DNA of 64,000 nucleotides from Ensifer adhaerens (GCA_900215285.1 OCMG01000001.1:1-64000), one strand, 5' to 3'. Shown: positions 8,604 through 18,743, counted from the stretch's first letter. Notes: a model not told the origin generated them from the sequence alone. A program made the numbers and translations.

Positions 8604-9800
8604 ATGTTGATAGCCCGCCCCCAAATCGAATTGGCACTCCAGCAAGCCCTTCGCCGAGCCCCTGTGGTTGCATTAATCGGCGCACGACAGGTCGGCAAGA
8701 CGACCCTTGCACGGAAGCTCGCGGACAAGACGCACGGGACGCTTTATCTCGATCTCGAGCGTACTAGCGATCGACGCAGACTTGAAGACCCTGAAGCATT
8801 CTTACAGGCCCAAACAGGCCATCTGACCGTGCTCGATGAAGTGCAGCGGCTTCCCGACCTATTCACCGAACTTCGCGGGATTGTTGACGACCGCCGCGCG
8901 GCTGGCGAGCGCTCAATGCAATTCTTGCTGCTGGGCTCTGCATCGCTGGATCTCATTCAACAGGTATCGGAGACCTTGGCGGGCCGGATCATATATCTCG
9001 AAATGCCGCCCATCAGTGCCGAGGAAGCGGCCACGTCCGATATTGAGATCGACCAGCTTTGGCTCCGCGGCGGCTTTCCCGATAGTCTGACGGCATCGAG
9101 CGACGAAGACAGCTACATCTGGCGCCAGGCCTTCATCCGCAGCTATCTGGAACGCGATGTGCCGATGTTTGCTCCGCGCATGCCTGCGGCTACGATTGGG
9201 CGCCTGTGGACGATGTTGGCCAACGGGCAGGGCAGCACACTTAACAGTGCCCGACTGGCTCAAGGGCTCGGCGTTTCGGCGCCGATGATCGGCCGCTACA
9301 TCGATCTGCTCGTCGATCTCATGCTCATTCGCCGGCTCCAGCCCTGGAGTGGCAATCTTGGTAAGAGGCTTGTGAAGTCGTCCAAGATTTATGTTCGTGA
9401 CAGTGGACTGGTCCATGCACTTCTGGAAATAGGCACTCTGAACCAGCTTTTGGGCCATCCGATTGTCGGGCCCAGTTGGGAGGGCTTTGTCGTTGAAACC
9501 CTCATTGATGCCGCAGGCCCAGATGCTGCTCCTTTCTTCTATAGGACAGCGGATGGAGCCGAGATTGACCTGGTGTTCGAACACGCGGGCAAGCCCAAAC
9601 TTGCTATTGAGGTAAAGAGGGCCAGCGCGCCACAGGTGGAGCGAGGATTTCATGTCGCTTGCGATGACCTTGGAATTGAAACCCGGATTGTCGTTGGTGC
9701 CGGCACTGAGGACTATCCCGCCAAGGGTGGCGTTAAAGTCCGATCTCTGTTGTCGGCAATCGGCGAAGTCCGCGACGTACTAAAGTCGCCCTTTGCATAA
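8604..9800 (+). CDS. AAA-type ATPase with DUF4143 domain
   Basis: A 398-residue ATPase. The N-terminal half has Walker A (GARQVGKTT, about residues 26-34) and Walker B (LTVLDEVQ, about 73-80). The C-terminal half is DUF4143, with 'RGGFPDSL', a winged-helix-like segment and a late EIDLVFE...AIEVKRA pattern that matches the D...ExK core of restriction-endonuclease-like folds. This family is very common in mobile regions and its function is poorly known. An in-frame TTG at 8565 exists, but the ATG at 8604 better fits the family start. No partner gene is adjacent, so it is a stand-alone unit. Confidence 0.85.
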   Translation: MLIARPQIELALQQALRRAPVVALIGARQVGKTTLARKLADKTHGTLYLDLERTSDRRRLEDPEAFLQAQTGHLTVLDEVQRLPDLFTELRGIVDDRRAAGERSMQFLLLGSASLDLIQQVSETLAGRIIYLEMPPISAEEAATSDIEIDQLWLRGGFPDSLTASSDEDSYIWRQAFIRSYLERDVPMFAPRMPAATIGRLWTMLANGQGSTLNSARLAQGLGVSAPMIGRYIDLLVDLMLIRRLQPWSGNLGKRLVKSSKIYVRDSGLVHALLEIGTLNQLLGHPIVGPSWEGFVVETLIDAAGPDAAPFFYRTADGAEIDLVFEHAGKPKLAIEVKRASAPQVERGFHVACDDLGIETRIVVGAGTEDYPAKGGVKVRSLLSAIGEVRDVLKSPFA

Positions 9801-9918
9801 TATAATTTATGGAACTAATTTTGGCTATTGGAGCAGACTTGCTCTTCAGAGCACTCAGGTGTTCTAAATTAGTACGTCCGCCATTAAACGTCTATTTGAT
9901 GTTGCGAGCCATCATGCT

Positions 9919-10902
9919 TCATTGAATTAGGAGCGATGCACTTGCCGCGTCAATCACCAGCCCCGTGATGAACCCTGCCTTCAGGATGGCGCTTGTGGCC
10001 CTGACCTTGGTGCTGCCCGCCGACAGAAGAATGATCGAGCTTTGCGACAGCGTCGACAGGTTGATGGCCAGCGTGCGACGGCAGATCGATGAGTCGATAT
10101 AATTGCCGTTCGCATCGAAGAAGAGACCGAGTGTGTCGCCTACGGCACCGAGTTCTTTCAGGTTCTTCAGATCGTCGGGCGACAGGTACCCATATCTCGA
10201 GAGAAACGAACTGGAGTCGCATTCGCCGACGCTGATGAAGCAAGCCGTTGCCCGCATCGCGGTGCGCACAATATCTTGTACGACCCGCTGCTGGATAAAG
10301 ACTTCCCTGTCATCTTCGCTGTCAGCGATGAAGGGAACGGGCAGATATTTGGCCTGCCCACCAGCCTTGGAGGCGATCTTCTGCACAACGTCGAAGGGGT
10401 TTGCGGATGCCGAGCGGGTCAGAGAGCCGAGCAGCGAGACGAACTGTGTATCCGGCGCATTGATCGGGAGCAACGCATCCGCCATCGCGCTGATCGTCCG
10501 GCCCCAAGCCAGGCCGATCACGGTCTCGCTGGACTGGTTCTGCGACAGGATCGACCGCAGGATGCGAGCGCCCACCATTCCAACGCCCCGCCTCGCCAGT
10601 GCTTCACCCTGCTCACTGCCCGCAATGGCTGCGTCTTCGTCATCCAGCGGTGGTGTCACGTAGCAGAACTGCAGTCCGAACGTCTTGCGGATGCGCTCTT
10701 CAAGTTCCGACTGCGCCGAGAGTCGCGGGTCGATGTCGATCGTCACGATACCATTGGTTCGGGCGTCACCAATGAGGCGTGCTGCCTTGACGCGCGATAC
10801 GCCGAGGATGCTGGCGATCTCGTTCTGGGTCTTTTCCGCCACGTAATAGAGCCACGCGGCGCGCACCATCATGTCGGCTTCTGATTGATCTCTGTCGTTC
10901 AT
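9919..10902 (-). CDS. SorC/DeoR-type sugar-responsive transcription regulator
   Basis: A 327-residue regulator. The N-terminal helix-turn-helix is at about residues 20-45 (QNEIASILGVSRVKAARLI), followed by a SorC-type sugar-phosphate-binding domain with the conserved 'GLAWGRT' loop near residue 135. The start at 10902 has an AGGAGG about 8 bases upstream. It is divergent from the ABC-transporter and acetoin-dehydrogenase-like operon, with a 12-base near-perfect inverted repeat between them, and is the obvious regulator of that operon. SorC members usually respond to phosphorylated sugars, which fits the FGGY kinase in the operon. Confidence 0.88.
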   Translation of the reverse strand: MNDRDQSEADMMVRAAWLYYVAEKTQNEIASILGVSRVKAARLIGDARTNGIVTIDIDPRLSAQSELEERIRKTFGLQFCYVTPPLDDEDAAIAGSEQGEALARRGVGMVGARILRSILSQNQSSETVIGLAWGRTISAMADALLPINAPDTQFVSLLGSLTRSASANPFDVVQKIASKAGGQAKYLPVPFIADSEDDREVFIQQRVVQDIVRTAMRATACFISVGECDSSSFLSRYGYLSPDDLKNLKELGAVGDTLGLFFDANGNYIDSSICRRTLAINLSTLSQSSIILLSAGSTKVRATSAILKAGFITGLVIDAASASLLIQ

Positions 10903-10925
10903 CGAGTTCCTCCTGATGCCTATTA

Positions 10926-10992
10926 GCATCTGTTCACTCGTTGATCAAAAGCAAATTCCTGTTGACTATTTGTGCATGACGTGAACAAATGC
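10926..10992. promoter_or_regulatory. Divergent promoter region with widely spaced inverted repeat
   Basis: GCATCTGTTCAC (10926-10937) and GTGAACAAATGC (10981-10992) are inverted repeats with one mismatch in 12, separated by 43 bases. A possible -35 TTGACT (10962-10967) and weak -10 ACAAAT (10985-10990), 17 bases apart, point rightward so that the right arm overlaps the -10. This fits paired binding sites for the adjacent SorC-type regulator. Confidence 0.55.
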
Positions 10993-11034
10993 TCGTGCTT
11001 GGTGGAGCAAGCGACCGTTTTCTGGGAGGATTTG

Positions 11035-12162
11035 ATGAGCGACAGTGAAGACAAAACCGTATTGGGAGGACTATCGAGACGAGAACTTCTGGGCTGGAGC
11101 GGGCGTTTTGGCGGCGCAGCCGCGCTGGCCGCAACCGCGCCGAAGCTCGCGGAATTCGTTCTCGGATCCACACCCGCTTTTGCCGCCGACAAGCCGCTGA
11201 ACGTGGCCGTGATCGGCCAGCAAATGTCGGCCCAGTCCGACCAGCGCGCCTGGGACGGCATGCAGGCCTGGATGAAGGGCATGGGCGTCGACAAGACCTG
11301 GAAGGTCAACCTGACCGATGCCAAGGGCGATCCAGGCAAGCTGGTTTCTCAGATCCAGGACGCTGTCACGTCCAAGGTCGATGCCATCATCGTTCTGTTC
11401 GCCACGCTGACGGCCGCGCATGCCGCGCTCGAGTCCGTCAAGGCCTCCGGGATTCCGTTCTTCTCGATCGATTCCGGCTGGCAGGACCCGGCGATTGCCG
11501 ACCTGACGAGCAACAACTACATCCTCGGCGGTGCGCCGTCGCAATATATGGCTGACCGTCTGCTCGGCATGGGCAAGAGCTCGGCCAAGATCGCCTCGAT
11601 CATTGCCAACTTCCATCACGGTACCCGCAAGCGGGGCAAGGTTCTCGAAGTGCTGCTTTCCGAGAACAGCTGGATCCAACAGGTCGACTCGCGCGTCATC
11701 CAGTATGACGGCTTCTATGAGAAGACCCAGAACATCGTGAATGACTGGCTCACCCGTTATGGCGACGAGCTGGATGCGATCTGGTGCCCGTGGGACGAGC
11801 CGGCGATGGCGGCATCTGAAGCCATTGTCGCCAAGGGCATGCAGGACAAGATCTTCGTTGTCGGCGCCGACGGCCACCCGACTGCCCTGCAGCGCATGCG
11901 CGATGGTGGTGCCAAGTGGCCCCATAAGGCGACCTGCGCCCAGGCGTTCGAACTCTGGGGTGCCTATTGCGGCTGGCTCGTCAACGAGATCGTCGGCAAA
12001 GGCGGCGACCGCAAGAAGCTCGTTCCGGTTCCGATCGTCGAATTCCCGACGCCGCTTCTGGTCAACGAGGTCAACGTTCCGGGCAAGGACGAGCAGCCCT
12101 GGAAGGCGACCGACCTTTATTACATCTATCAGGACCGTGCCGTTGCCGGCATGAAGGGCTGA
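11035..12162 (+). CDS. Tat-exported sugar ABC transporter substrate-binding protein
   Basis: A 375-residue periplasmic binding protein of the ribose-type family (peripla_BP_4). The N-terminus has a twin-arginine motif (S-R-R-E-L-L, residues 14-19), then a hydrophobic stretch and an A-F-A-A cleavage site, so it is probably exported folded through Tat. The body alternates strands and helices in two lobes; 'NVAVIGQQMSAQSDQ' begins lobe 1 and 'VVGADGHP' lies in lobe 2. The start has GGGAGGA upstream. It heads an operon with ATPase and permease; a hairpin after its stop probably favours higher expression of this gene than of the rest. Confidence 0.88.
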   Translation: MSDSEDKTVLGGLSRRELLGWSGRFGGAAALAATAPKLAEFVLGSTPAFAADKPLNVAVIGQQMSAQSDQRAWDGMQAWMKGMGVDKTWKVNLTDAKGDPGKLVSQIQDAVTSKVDAIIVLFATLTAAHAALESVKASGIPFFSIDSGWQDPAIADLTSNNYILGGAPSQYMADRLLGMGKSSAKIASIIANFHHGTRKRGKVLEVLLSENSWIQQVDSRVIQYDGFYEKTQNIVNDWLTRYGDELDAIWCPWDEPAMAASEAIVAKGMQDKIFVVGADGHPTALQRMRDGGAKWPHKATCAQAFELWGAYCGWLVNEIVGKGGDRKKLVPVPIVEFPTPLLVNEVNVPGKDEQPWKATDLYYIYQDRAVAGMKG

Positions 12163-12168
12163 CAGATT

Positions 12169-12198
12169 AAGGCCGGCGTGCCTTGCGCCGCCGGCCTT
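12169..12198 (+). terminator. Hairpin between binding-protein and ATPase genes
   Basis: A perfect 10-base stem (AAGGCCGGCG at 12169-12178 and CGCCGGCCTT at 12189-12198) with a 10-base loop, seven bases after the binding-protein stop and 50 before the ATPase start. Partial terminators or stabilising hairpins at this position are typical of ABC import operons. The second ABC operon in this window has an equivalent hairpin in the equivalent position (26317-26348). Confidence 0.7.
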
Positions 12199-12248
12199 CT
12201 ACCCATTCCCACATCGAGATCAATTACGAAAGCATCGGCGGCGAGCCC

Positions 12249-13751
<1,503 letters not shown>

Positions 13752-13765
13752 AGGGAGACATTGCG

Positions 13766-14752
13766 GTGACTAGCAATCTTGTTCAAGCCGGTAAGCCGCG
13801 CACGATGAATTGGGCCGACTTCGTGAGCCGATACGGAACCGTGTTTGCGGCCATCGTCATCTTCATCGCCTTTTCCCTGTTCAGCCCGCGCTTCCTGACC
13901 GTCAGCAACCTTACAAACGTCCTGGTGCAGATTTCCGCGCTCACGGTCGTGGCAAGCGCGCTCACCGTTGCCGTGGTGAGCGGGGAATTCGACCTGTCGG
14001 TTGGCGAGGTGGCGGGGCTTTCCTCCATCCTGATTGCCGGTCTGCTGGTCTGGAGCCATCAGCCGGTCTATGTGGCCATTCCGCTCTCGGTTTTCGCCGG
14101 CATCGTCATCGGCATCGTCAACGGCTTCCTCGTCACGCGGCTGCGCATCCCCTCGCTGATCGCAACGCTCGGAATGGGCCCGGTCGCGCTCGGCCTCAAC
14201 TACTCCTATAGCGGCGGGGACTCGATCTATGCCCAGATGCCGGATGCCTTCTACTATCTTTCGACGGGGCGCATCTTCGGCTTCATCCCGGTCCCGGTCG
14301 TCATAGCAATCATCGTGGTGATCGCCGTCCATACCCTGATCAACCGGACCCGTTTTGGCCGTGCAACGGTCGCAACTGGCACGAACATCGTCGCGGCCCG
14401 CCTTTCCGGCATCAATGTCAATCGCTGCCGCCATATTGCGCTGGTCATCTCGGCGACGGGCGCGTCCGTGGCGGGCGTCATGCTCACCGCGCGGCTCGGG
14501 ACGGGCCAGCCCGGTGCTGGCGAACCGTACCTGATGGACGCGCTGACGGCCGTCTTCATCGGCATGACCGCCTTCCGGCCCGGCCGGGCCTCGGTCGAGG
14601 GCACCGTTATCGGCGTCATCATCATCGGCATGCTCGACAACGGCCTGAACCTCCTGGGTGCGCCCTTCTACATGCAGAATATCGTGCGCGGTGTCGTGAT
14701 GATCGCGGCGGTGGCACTGGCGGTTGTGCGCGGCGAAATCCGCTTTTTCTGA
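13766..14752 (+). CDS. Sugar ABC transporter permease, RbsC type
   Basis: A 328-residue inner-membrane permease with about eight to ten hydrophobic helices, the family hallmark 'VSGEFDLSVGEVAGLSS' near residue 72, and 'GTNIVAARLSGINV' near 208, the coupling-loop region of ribose/xylose-type permeases. The GTG start at 13766 has AAGGGAG about 10 bases upstream. It forms the channel of the transporter encoded with the two upstream genes. The E1-alpha gene follows after 12 bases, so import and catabolism are in one transcript. Confidence 0.9.
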   Translation: MTSNLVQAGKPRTMNWADFVSRYGTVFAAIVIFIAFSLFSPRFLTVSNLTNVLVQISALTVVASALTVAVVSGEFDLSVGEVAGLSSILIAGLLVWSHQPVYVAIPLSVFAGIVIGIVNGFLVTRLRIPSLIATLGMGPVALGLNYSYSGGDSIYAQMPDAFYYLSTGRIFGFIPVPVVIAIIVVIAVHTLINRTRFGRATVATGTNIVAARLSGINVNRCRHIALVISATGASVAGVMLTARLGTGQPGAGEPYLMDALTAVFIGMTAFRPGRASVEGTVIGVIIIGMLDNGLNLLGAPFYMQNIVRGVVMIAAVALAVVRGEIRFF

Positions 14753-14764
14753 GAGGACGAAATC

Positions 14765-15802
14765 GTGGCACAACAACAGGCGATCAAGAACAGCAAGCTG
14801 TTTGAACACTACCGGACCATGCGTCGTATCCGGACCTTCGAGGAGCGCGTGGGCGAGCTTTTCGTGCGCGGCCAGTCGGCCGGTTCGATGCTGCATCTGT
14901 CGATCGGCGAGGAATCGAGCGCTGCCGGTGTCTCCGCCGTCATGCAGCCGCAGGACACGTTCACCACGCATCATCGCGGCCACGGGATCTTCCTGGCGCG
15001 CGGAGCCGATCCCAATCGGATGATGGCGGAAATCGCCGGCAAGGAGACCGGCTACTGTCACGGCAAGGGCGGCTCCATGCATATTGCCGACATGGCGCTG
15101 GGCCATCTCGGCGCCAATGCGATTGTCGGTGGCGGCATTCCGGCGGTGGTGGGCGCAGGCCTTTCCAGCAAGATGCTCAAGCAGAATTCGGTATCGATCG
15201 CCTTTTTCGGTGACGGTGCCATGCAGCAGGGCATTCTCTATGAAAGCATGAACATGGCCGCACTGTGGGGCCTTCCCGTCCTCTTTTGCTGCATCAACAA
15301 CCAGTATGGCATGGGCACGCGCATCGACCAGGCGACCCGCAACACCGCCTTCGATGAGCGCGCCAAGGCCTTCGGGCTGAACGGCACCGTCGTCAACGGG
15401 CTGGATGTCGAGGAGGTCGAAGCGGCGGCCGACTGGCTGATCCGCGAGGCGCGCGCCGGAAAGCCTGGCCTCCTCAGCATCGAGGTCTATCGCTTCTTCG
15501 GCCATGCCCGGATGGACAAGAGCCCCTATCGCGCCGAAGCCGAGGAGATCGAGGGTCGCAAGAAGGATCCCGTGCTCTTCGCCCGCGACAAGCTCGTCAA
15601 GGCGGGGCTCTCCAGCGAAGCGGAGCTGACGGACCTCGACCAGACGATCACGCGCGAGATGGACGCGACGATCGACTTTGCCGTCCAGTCCACCGCACCA
15701 CCGCTCTCCTCCATGTTCCGCGATGTCTACGCGCTCGGCGAACCAGAGCCGGAACCCGTCCGCACCCGTATCGACCGCGTTCTAGCAAGGGATGACGTCT
15801 GA
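14765..15802 (+). CDS. Acetoin-dehydrogenase-like E1 component, alpha subunit (TPP-dependent)
   Basis: A 345-residue thiamine-diphosphate enzyme subunit. The TPP/Mg motif GDGAMQQG...INNQYGMGT is complete (about residues 148-183), with 'THHRGHG' and 'GGSMHIAD' upstream as in pyruvate and acetoin dehydrogenase E1-alpha. It pairs with the next gene to form the E1 that decarboxylates a 2-oxoacid or cleaves an acyloin and passes the acyl group to lipoyl-E2. The E2 beside it has an alpha/beta-hydrolase in place of the classic transferase domain, which points to the acetoin (AcoA) branch. GTG start at 14765 after GAGAGGA. The one-base overlap with E1-beta implies equimolar synthesis. Confidence 0.87.
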   Translation: MAQQQAIKNSKLFEHYRTMRRIRTFEERVGELFVRGQSAGSMLHLSIGEESSAAGVSAVMQPQDTFTTHHRGHGIFLARGADPNRMMAEIAGKETGYCHGKGGSMHIADMALGHLGANAIVGGGIPAVVGAGLSSKMLKQNSVSIAFFGDGAMQQGILYESMNMAALWGLPVLFCCINNQYGMGTRIDQATRNTAFDERAKAFGLNGTVVNGLDVEEVEAAADWLIREARAGKPGLLSIEVYRFFGHARMDKSPYRAEAEEIEGRKKDPVLFARDKLVKAGLSSEAELTDLDQTITREMDATIDFAVQSTAPPLSSMFRDVYALGEPEPEPVRTRIDRVLARDDV

Positions 15803-16776
15803 TGATTTCGATGACCTACCGCGATGCGCTGCGCAAGGCGCTTGACGATGCGATGGTGGAAGACAGCTCCATCGTCGTGATCGGTGAGGAAGTCGGCCGC
15901 TATGGCGGAGCATACGGCGTGACCAAGGATCTGATCGCTACGCACGGTCCGGACCGCCTGATCGATACGCCGATCTCTGAACCGGCCATTGTCGGTACGG
16001 CTGTCGGCGCTGCCATGACCGGGCTGCGTCCGGTCGCCGAGCTGATGTATATCGACTTTCTCGGCATGACCATGGATCAGCTCGCCAACCAGGCGGCAAA
16101 GATCCGCTACATGTTCGGTGGTCAGATCGGCGTGCCAATGGTCCTGCGCACGCAAGGCGGCACGGGACGCTCGGCCGGCGCGCAGCACTCCCAAAGTCTC
16201 GAAGGCTGGGTCATGCATACCCCAGGTCTCAGGCTTGCCATGCCGGCCACCGTCGCGGATGCCTATCACCTGTTGCGCCAGAGCCTGACCAAGCCTGATC
16301 CGGTCGTCTTCATCGAGCACAAGGCGCTCTATACCCGCAAGGAAGAGGTCGACCTCGATGCCGAGCCGCTCGCATGGGGCAAGGCTGCCGTGCGCCGCAC
16401 CGGGTCCGATCTTGTCATCGTCACCTATTCGCGCCAGGTCATCTATGCGCTTGAAGCCGCCGAGCAGCTGGCGAAGAAGAATATCGACGTCACGGTCATC
16501 GATCTGCGCACCCTCAACCCGCTCGATTTCGACACCGTGCGTGAGCATGTCGAGCGGGTCGGAAAGGCCATGGTCGTCAGCGAAGGCGTGATGACGGCCG
16601 GTGTCGCGGCCGAACTCTGCGCACGCATCTCGGAAGAGTGCTTCGACTATCTCGAACAGCCCGTCATCCGCGTTGCCGGCGAGGATATCCCGATCTCCGT
16701 CTCGCAGGAACTCGAAAGCGGCAGTGTGCCGTCTGCACGCCTGATCGCCGAGACAGCCGAGAGAATGTTGTCATGA
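15802..16776 (+). CDS. Acetoin-dehydrogenase-like E1 component, beta subunit
   Basis: A 324-residue beta subunit of a 2-oxoacid/acetoin dehydrogenase E1, with 'VIGEEVGRYGGAYGVTKDL' near the N-terminus, 'GLRPVAELMYIDF' and the C-terminal transketolase domain (VTVIDLRTLNPLDFDTV). It carries the general acid-base residues and pairs with E1-alpha. The start ATG shares its A with the upstream stop, and its own stop overlaps the E2 start in an ATGA, so E1-alpha, E1-beta and E2 are translationally coupled. No dihydrolipoamide dehydrogenase (E3) lies in the window; the complex would have to use one from elsewhere. Confidence 0.87.
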   Translation: MISMTYRDALRKALDDAMVEDSSIVVIGEEVGRYGGAYGVTKDLIATHGPDRLIDTPISEPAIVGTAVGAAMTGLRPVAELMYIDFLGMTMDQLANQAAKIRYMFGGQIGVPMVLRTQGGTGRSAGAQHSQSLEGWVMHTPGLRLAMPATVADAYHLLRQSLTKPDPVVFIEHKALYTRKEEVDLDAEPLAWGKAAVRRTGSDLVIVTYSRQVIYALEAAEQLAKKNIDVTVIDLRTLNPLDFDTVREHVERVGKAMVVSEGVMTAGVAAELCARISEECFDYLEQPVIRVAGEDIPISVSQELESGSVPSARLIAETAERMLS

Positions 16777-18377
16777 GCGAACGCCTCCTGAAAATGCCGC
16801 GCCTCGGCGAGACGATGGACGAGGGCCGCATCGCCAATTGGCTGATTGCGCCCGGCGCCACGTTTCAGCGGGGCGATGCGATCCTCGAAATCGAGACCGA
16901 CAAGACCATTGCCGAATATCCGGCGCTGGGTGGCGGCACGCTCGTCGAAATCCTGATTGCTGCAGGCGAAATGGCTGATGTCGGAACGCCCATTGCCCGG
17001 ATTGAGCTCGGCGGCGAGGCAGACTGGACAGACGGCGAGGATGCGTCCGGCGTCCCCTCCCCTGCAGCTGCAAGCGCGCTGCCGGACGCATCGCGGACGG
17101 TCACCGATCTCGCCATGCCGCGGCTTGGCGAGACCATGGATGAAGGCCGCATCGCCCGCTGGCTGAAGGCGGCTGGCGAAAGCTTCGTCCGCGGCGAGGC
17201 CATCATCGAGATCGAAACCGACAAGACCGTTGCCGAATATCCCGCTCTTGTCGACGGCGCCCTGATCGAGATAATGCGGCAGGAAGGCGACCTTGTGCCT
17301 GTCGGCGAGCCGATAGCGCGCATTGAGATTGCGGCAGACGCTGCTCCGCCACAGACACGCACAGGCAATAAGAAACCTTCGCCGCCAGAGGCCGCAACGG
17401 CTGTCACGGCAACACGCATGCCTTCGTCCGGCACGCATGGCCGCGTCAGGGCGACACCGCTCGCACGCCGTCTGGCGCGCCGGCACAAACTGGATATCAC
17501 CGCGATTGCAGGCACCGGGCGGCGCGGCCGCATCGAGAAGGCCGATGTGCTGCGGGCGACAGCGGGTCCTGCGCCTGCCGTTGCGGCGGCAGGTAACGGG
17601 GTTCTTCGGATCGACCTGACACGGGGGCGCATGGCCTTTGCCGACAGCGGTGGCGCCGGACGGCCCTTCCTCCTCCTACACGGCTTTGCCGGTGACCGTA
17701 CGACCTGGGCGGCGCTGCAGTCCGGTCTCAGGCGCGCCGGCCGCCGCGTCATCGCGCCCGATCTTCCAGGACATGGCCTGACTGAGATCGAGGCTGCCTC
17801 GGTGACGGACTTGTCGCGCGATCTTATTGGCTTACTCGATGCGCTTCAGCTTAACTCCGTTTCGCTGGTTGCCCATTCGTTGGGTGCGGCGGCAGCGATT
17901 GCGCTTGCCACGGAAGCCGGAAACCGGATTTCCGATGTGACACTGATCGCACCGGCAGGTCTGGGATCTTCGATTGACCAGGATTTCATTCGCATCATGG
18001 CGTCAGGCCCTTCCCCCGGAGAAATTGCGCATATGCTGCGCCGTCTTTCCGTGACGCAGGCGGATCTGTCGCCGACCGCACTCGATGCGCTCGCCGCCGA
18101 TCTCGGCCGCAAGCGTCTCGAGCAGCTTGCCGACGCGCTCGCCGGACCTTCCGGACAGCGCATCGACACGGTCGCGCCGATTAACACGCTTGCGGCGAAA
18201 CTGCCCGTAAGGGTGCTTTTCGGGCTCGAAGACCGGATCATTCCCTGGCAGCAGATCACGGCGCTGCCGCCATCGGTCGCAGTTCATCTTTTCGCCCGCT
18301 CCGGTCATCTACCGCAGGTCGACCAGACACGTGATGTGCTCGATATCCTGCTTCAGGACGGAGGCCGAGATGACTGA
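16773..18377 (+). CDS. Two-lipoyl-domain E2 component fused to alpha/beta-hydrolase (AcoC-like)
   Basis: A 534-residue protein. Two tandem lipoyl domains (about 1-75 and 107-183) each have the lipoylated lysine in an E-I-E-T-D-K turn, and share the repeated MPRLGETMDEGRIA stretch. A Pro/Ala linker leads to a peripheral-subunit-binding domain (about 222-262, VRATPLARRLARRH) and a C-terminal alpha/beta-hydrolase (about 275-530) with AHSLG nucleophile elbow, Asp in LEDRII and His in SGHLPQ. The classic E2 acyltransferase domain is absent. Acetoin-dehydrogenase E2 (AcoC) has lipoyl plus hydrolase, usually with one lipoyl domain. ATGA overlap with E1-beta. Confidence 0.88.
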   Translation: MSERLLKMPRLGETMDEGRIANWLIAPGATFQRGDAILEIETDKTIAEYPALGGGTLVEILIAAGEMADVGTPIARIELGGEADWTDGEDASGVPSPAAASALPDASRTVTDLAMPRLGETMDEGRIARWLKAAGESFVRGEAIIEIETDKTVAEYPALVDGALIEIMRQEGDLVPVGEPIARIEIAADAAPPQTRTGNKKPSPPEAATAVTATRMPSSGTHGRVRATPLARRLARRHKLDITAIAGTGRRGRIEKADVLRATAGPAPAVAAAGNGVLRIDLTRGRMAFADSGGAGRPFLLLHGFAGDRTTWAALQSGLRRAGRRVIAPDLPGHGLTEIEAASVTDLSRDLIGLLDALQLNSVSLVAHSLGAAAAIALATEAGNRISDVTLIAPAGLGSSIDQDFIRIMASGPSPGEIAHMLRRLSVTQADLSPTALDALAADLGRKRLEQLADALAGPSGQRIDTVAPINTLAAKLPVRVLFGLEDRIIPWQQITALPPSVAVHLFARSGHLPQVDQTRDVLDILLQDGGRDD

Positions 18378-18705
18378 TGTACGGGAAAGACTGAAGGACG
18401 CACAGCGCCGCCTTGGCGGTTATGCGAAATCGAGTGCCGAGGTCTTTGCAGGCTTCTCGCGGCTAAGCAAGGCGGCCACCGCCGAAGGTCAGCTTTCGCC
18501 GGCCCAAAAGGAGCTTATGGCTGTCGCGATTGCCGTCACGAAGGGCTGCGAGGACTGCATCCTCTACCATGTCGATGCAGCGATCCGGCACGGCGCAGGC
18601 GAGAGCGAAATCGTCGAGGCGCTTGATGTCGCGGTGGAGATGGGCGGTGGTCCAGCACTGATGTACGCGGGCAAGGCGCTGGAATTCGCACGGGCGCTGC
18701 GTTAG
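18370..18705 (+). CDS. AhpD-like / carboxymuconolactone decarboxylase family protein
   Basis: A 111-residue all-helical protein. It has the AhpD-type redox centre: E in KELMAVAIA, then the CEDC pair and a following His in CILYH (about residues 48-67), matching E-x(11-12)-C-x2-C-x3-H. In AhpD this centre accepts electrons from lipoylated protein. Its position, overlapping the lipoyl-E2 stop by 8 bases, strongly suggests that it acts with that E2, for example by re-oxidising or protecting the dihydrolipoyl arm. Start at 18370; a start further upstream lies inside the E2 gene. Confidence 0.85.
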   Translation: MTDVRERLKDAQRRLGGYAKSSAEVFAGFSRLSKAATAEGQLSPAQKELMAVAIAVTKGCEDCILYHVDAAIRHGAGESEIVEALDVAVEMGGGPALMYAGKALEFARALR

Positions 18706-18743
18706 CCAAAGAATGCCCGAGGAGGATGGGTAGGGAGGAACGG

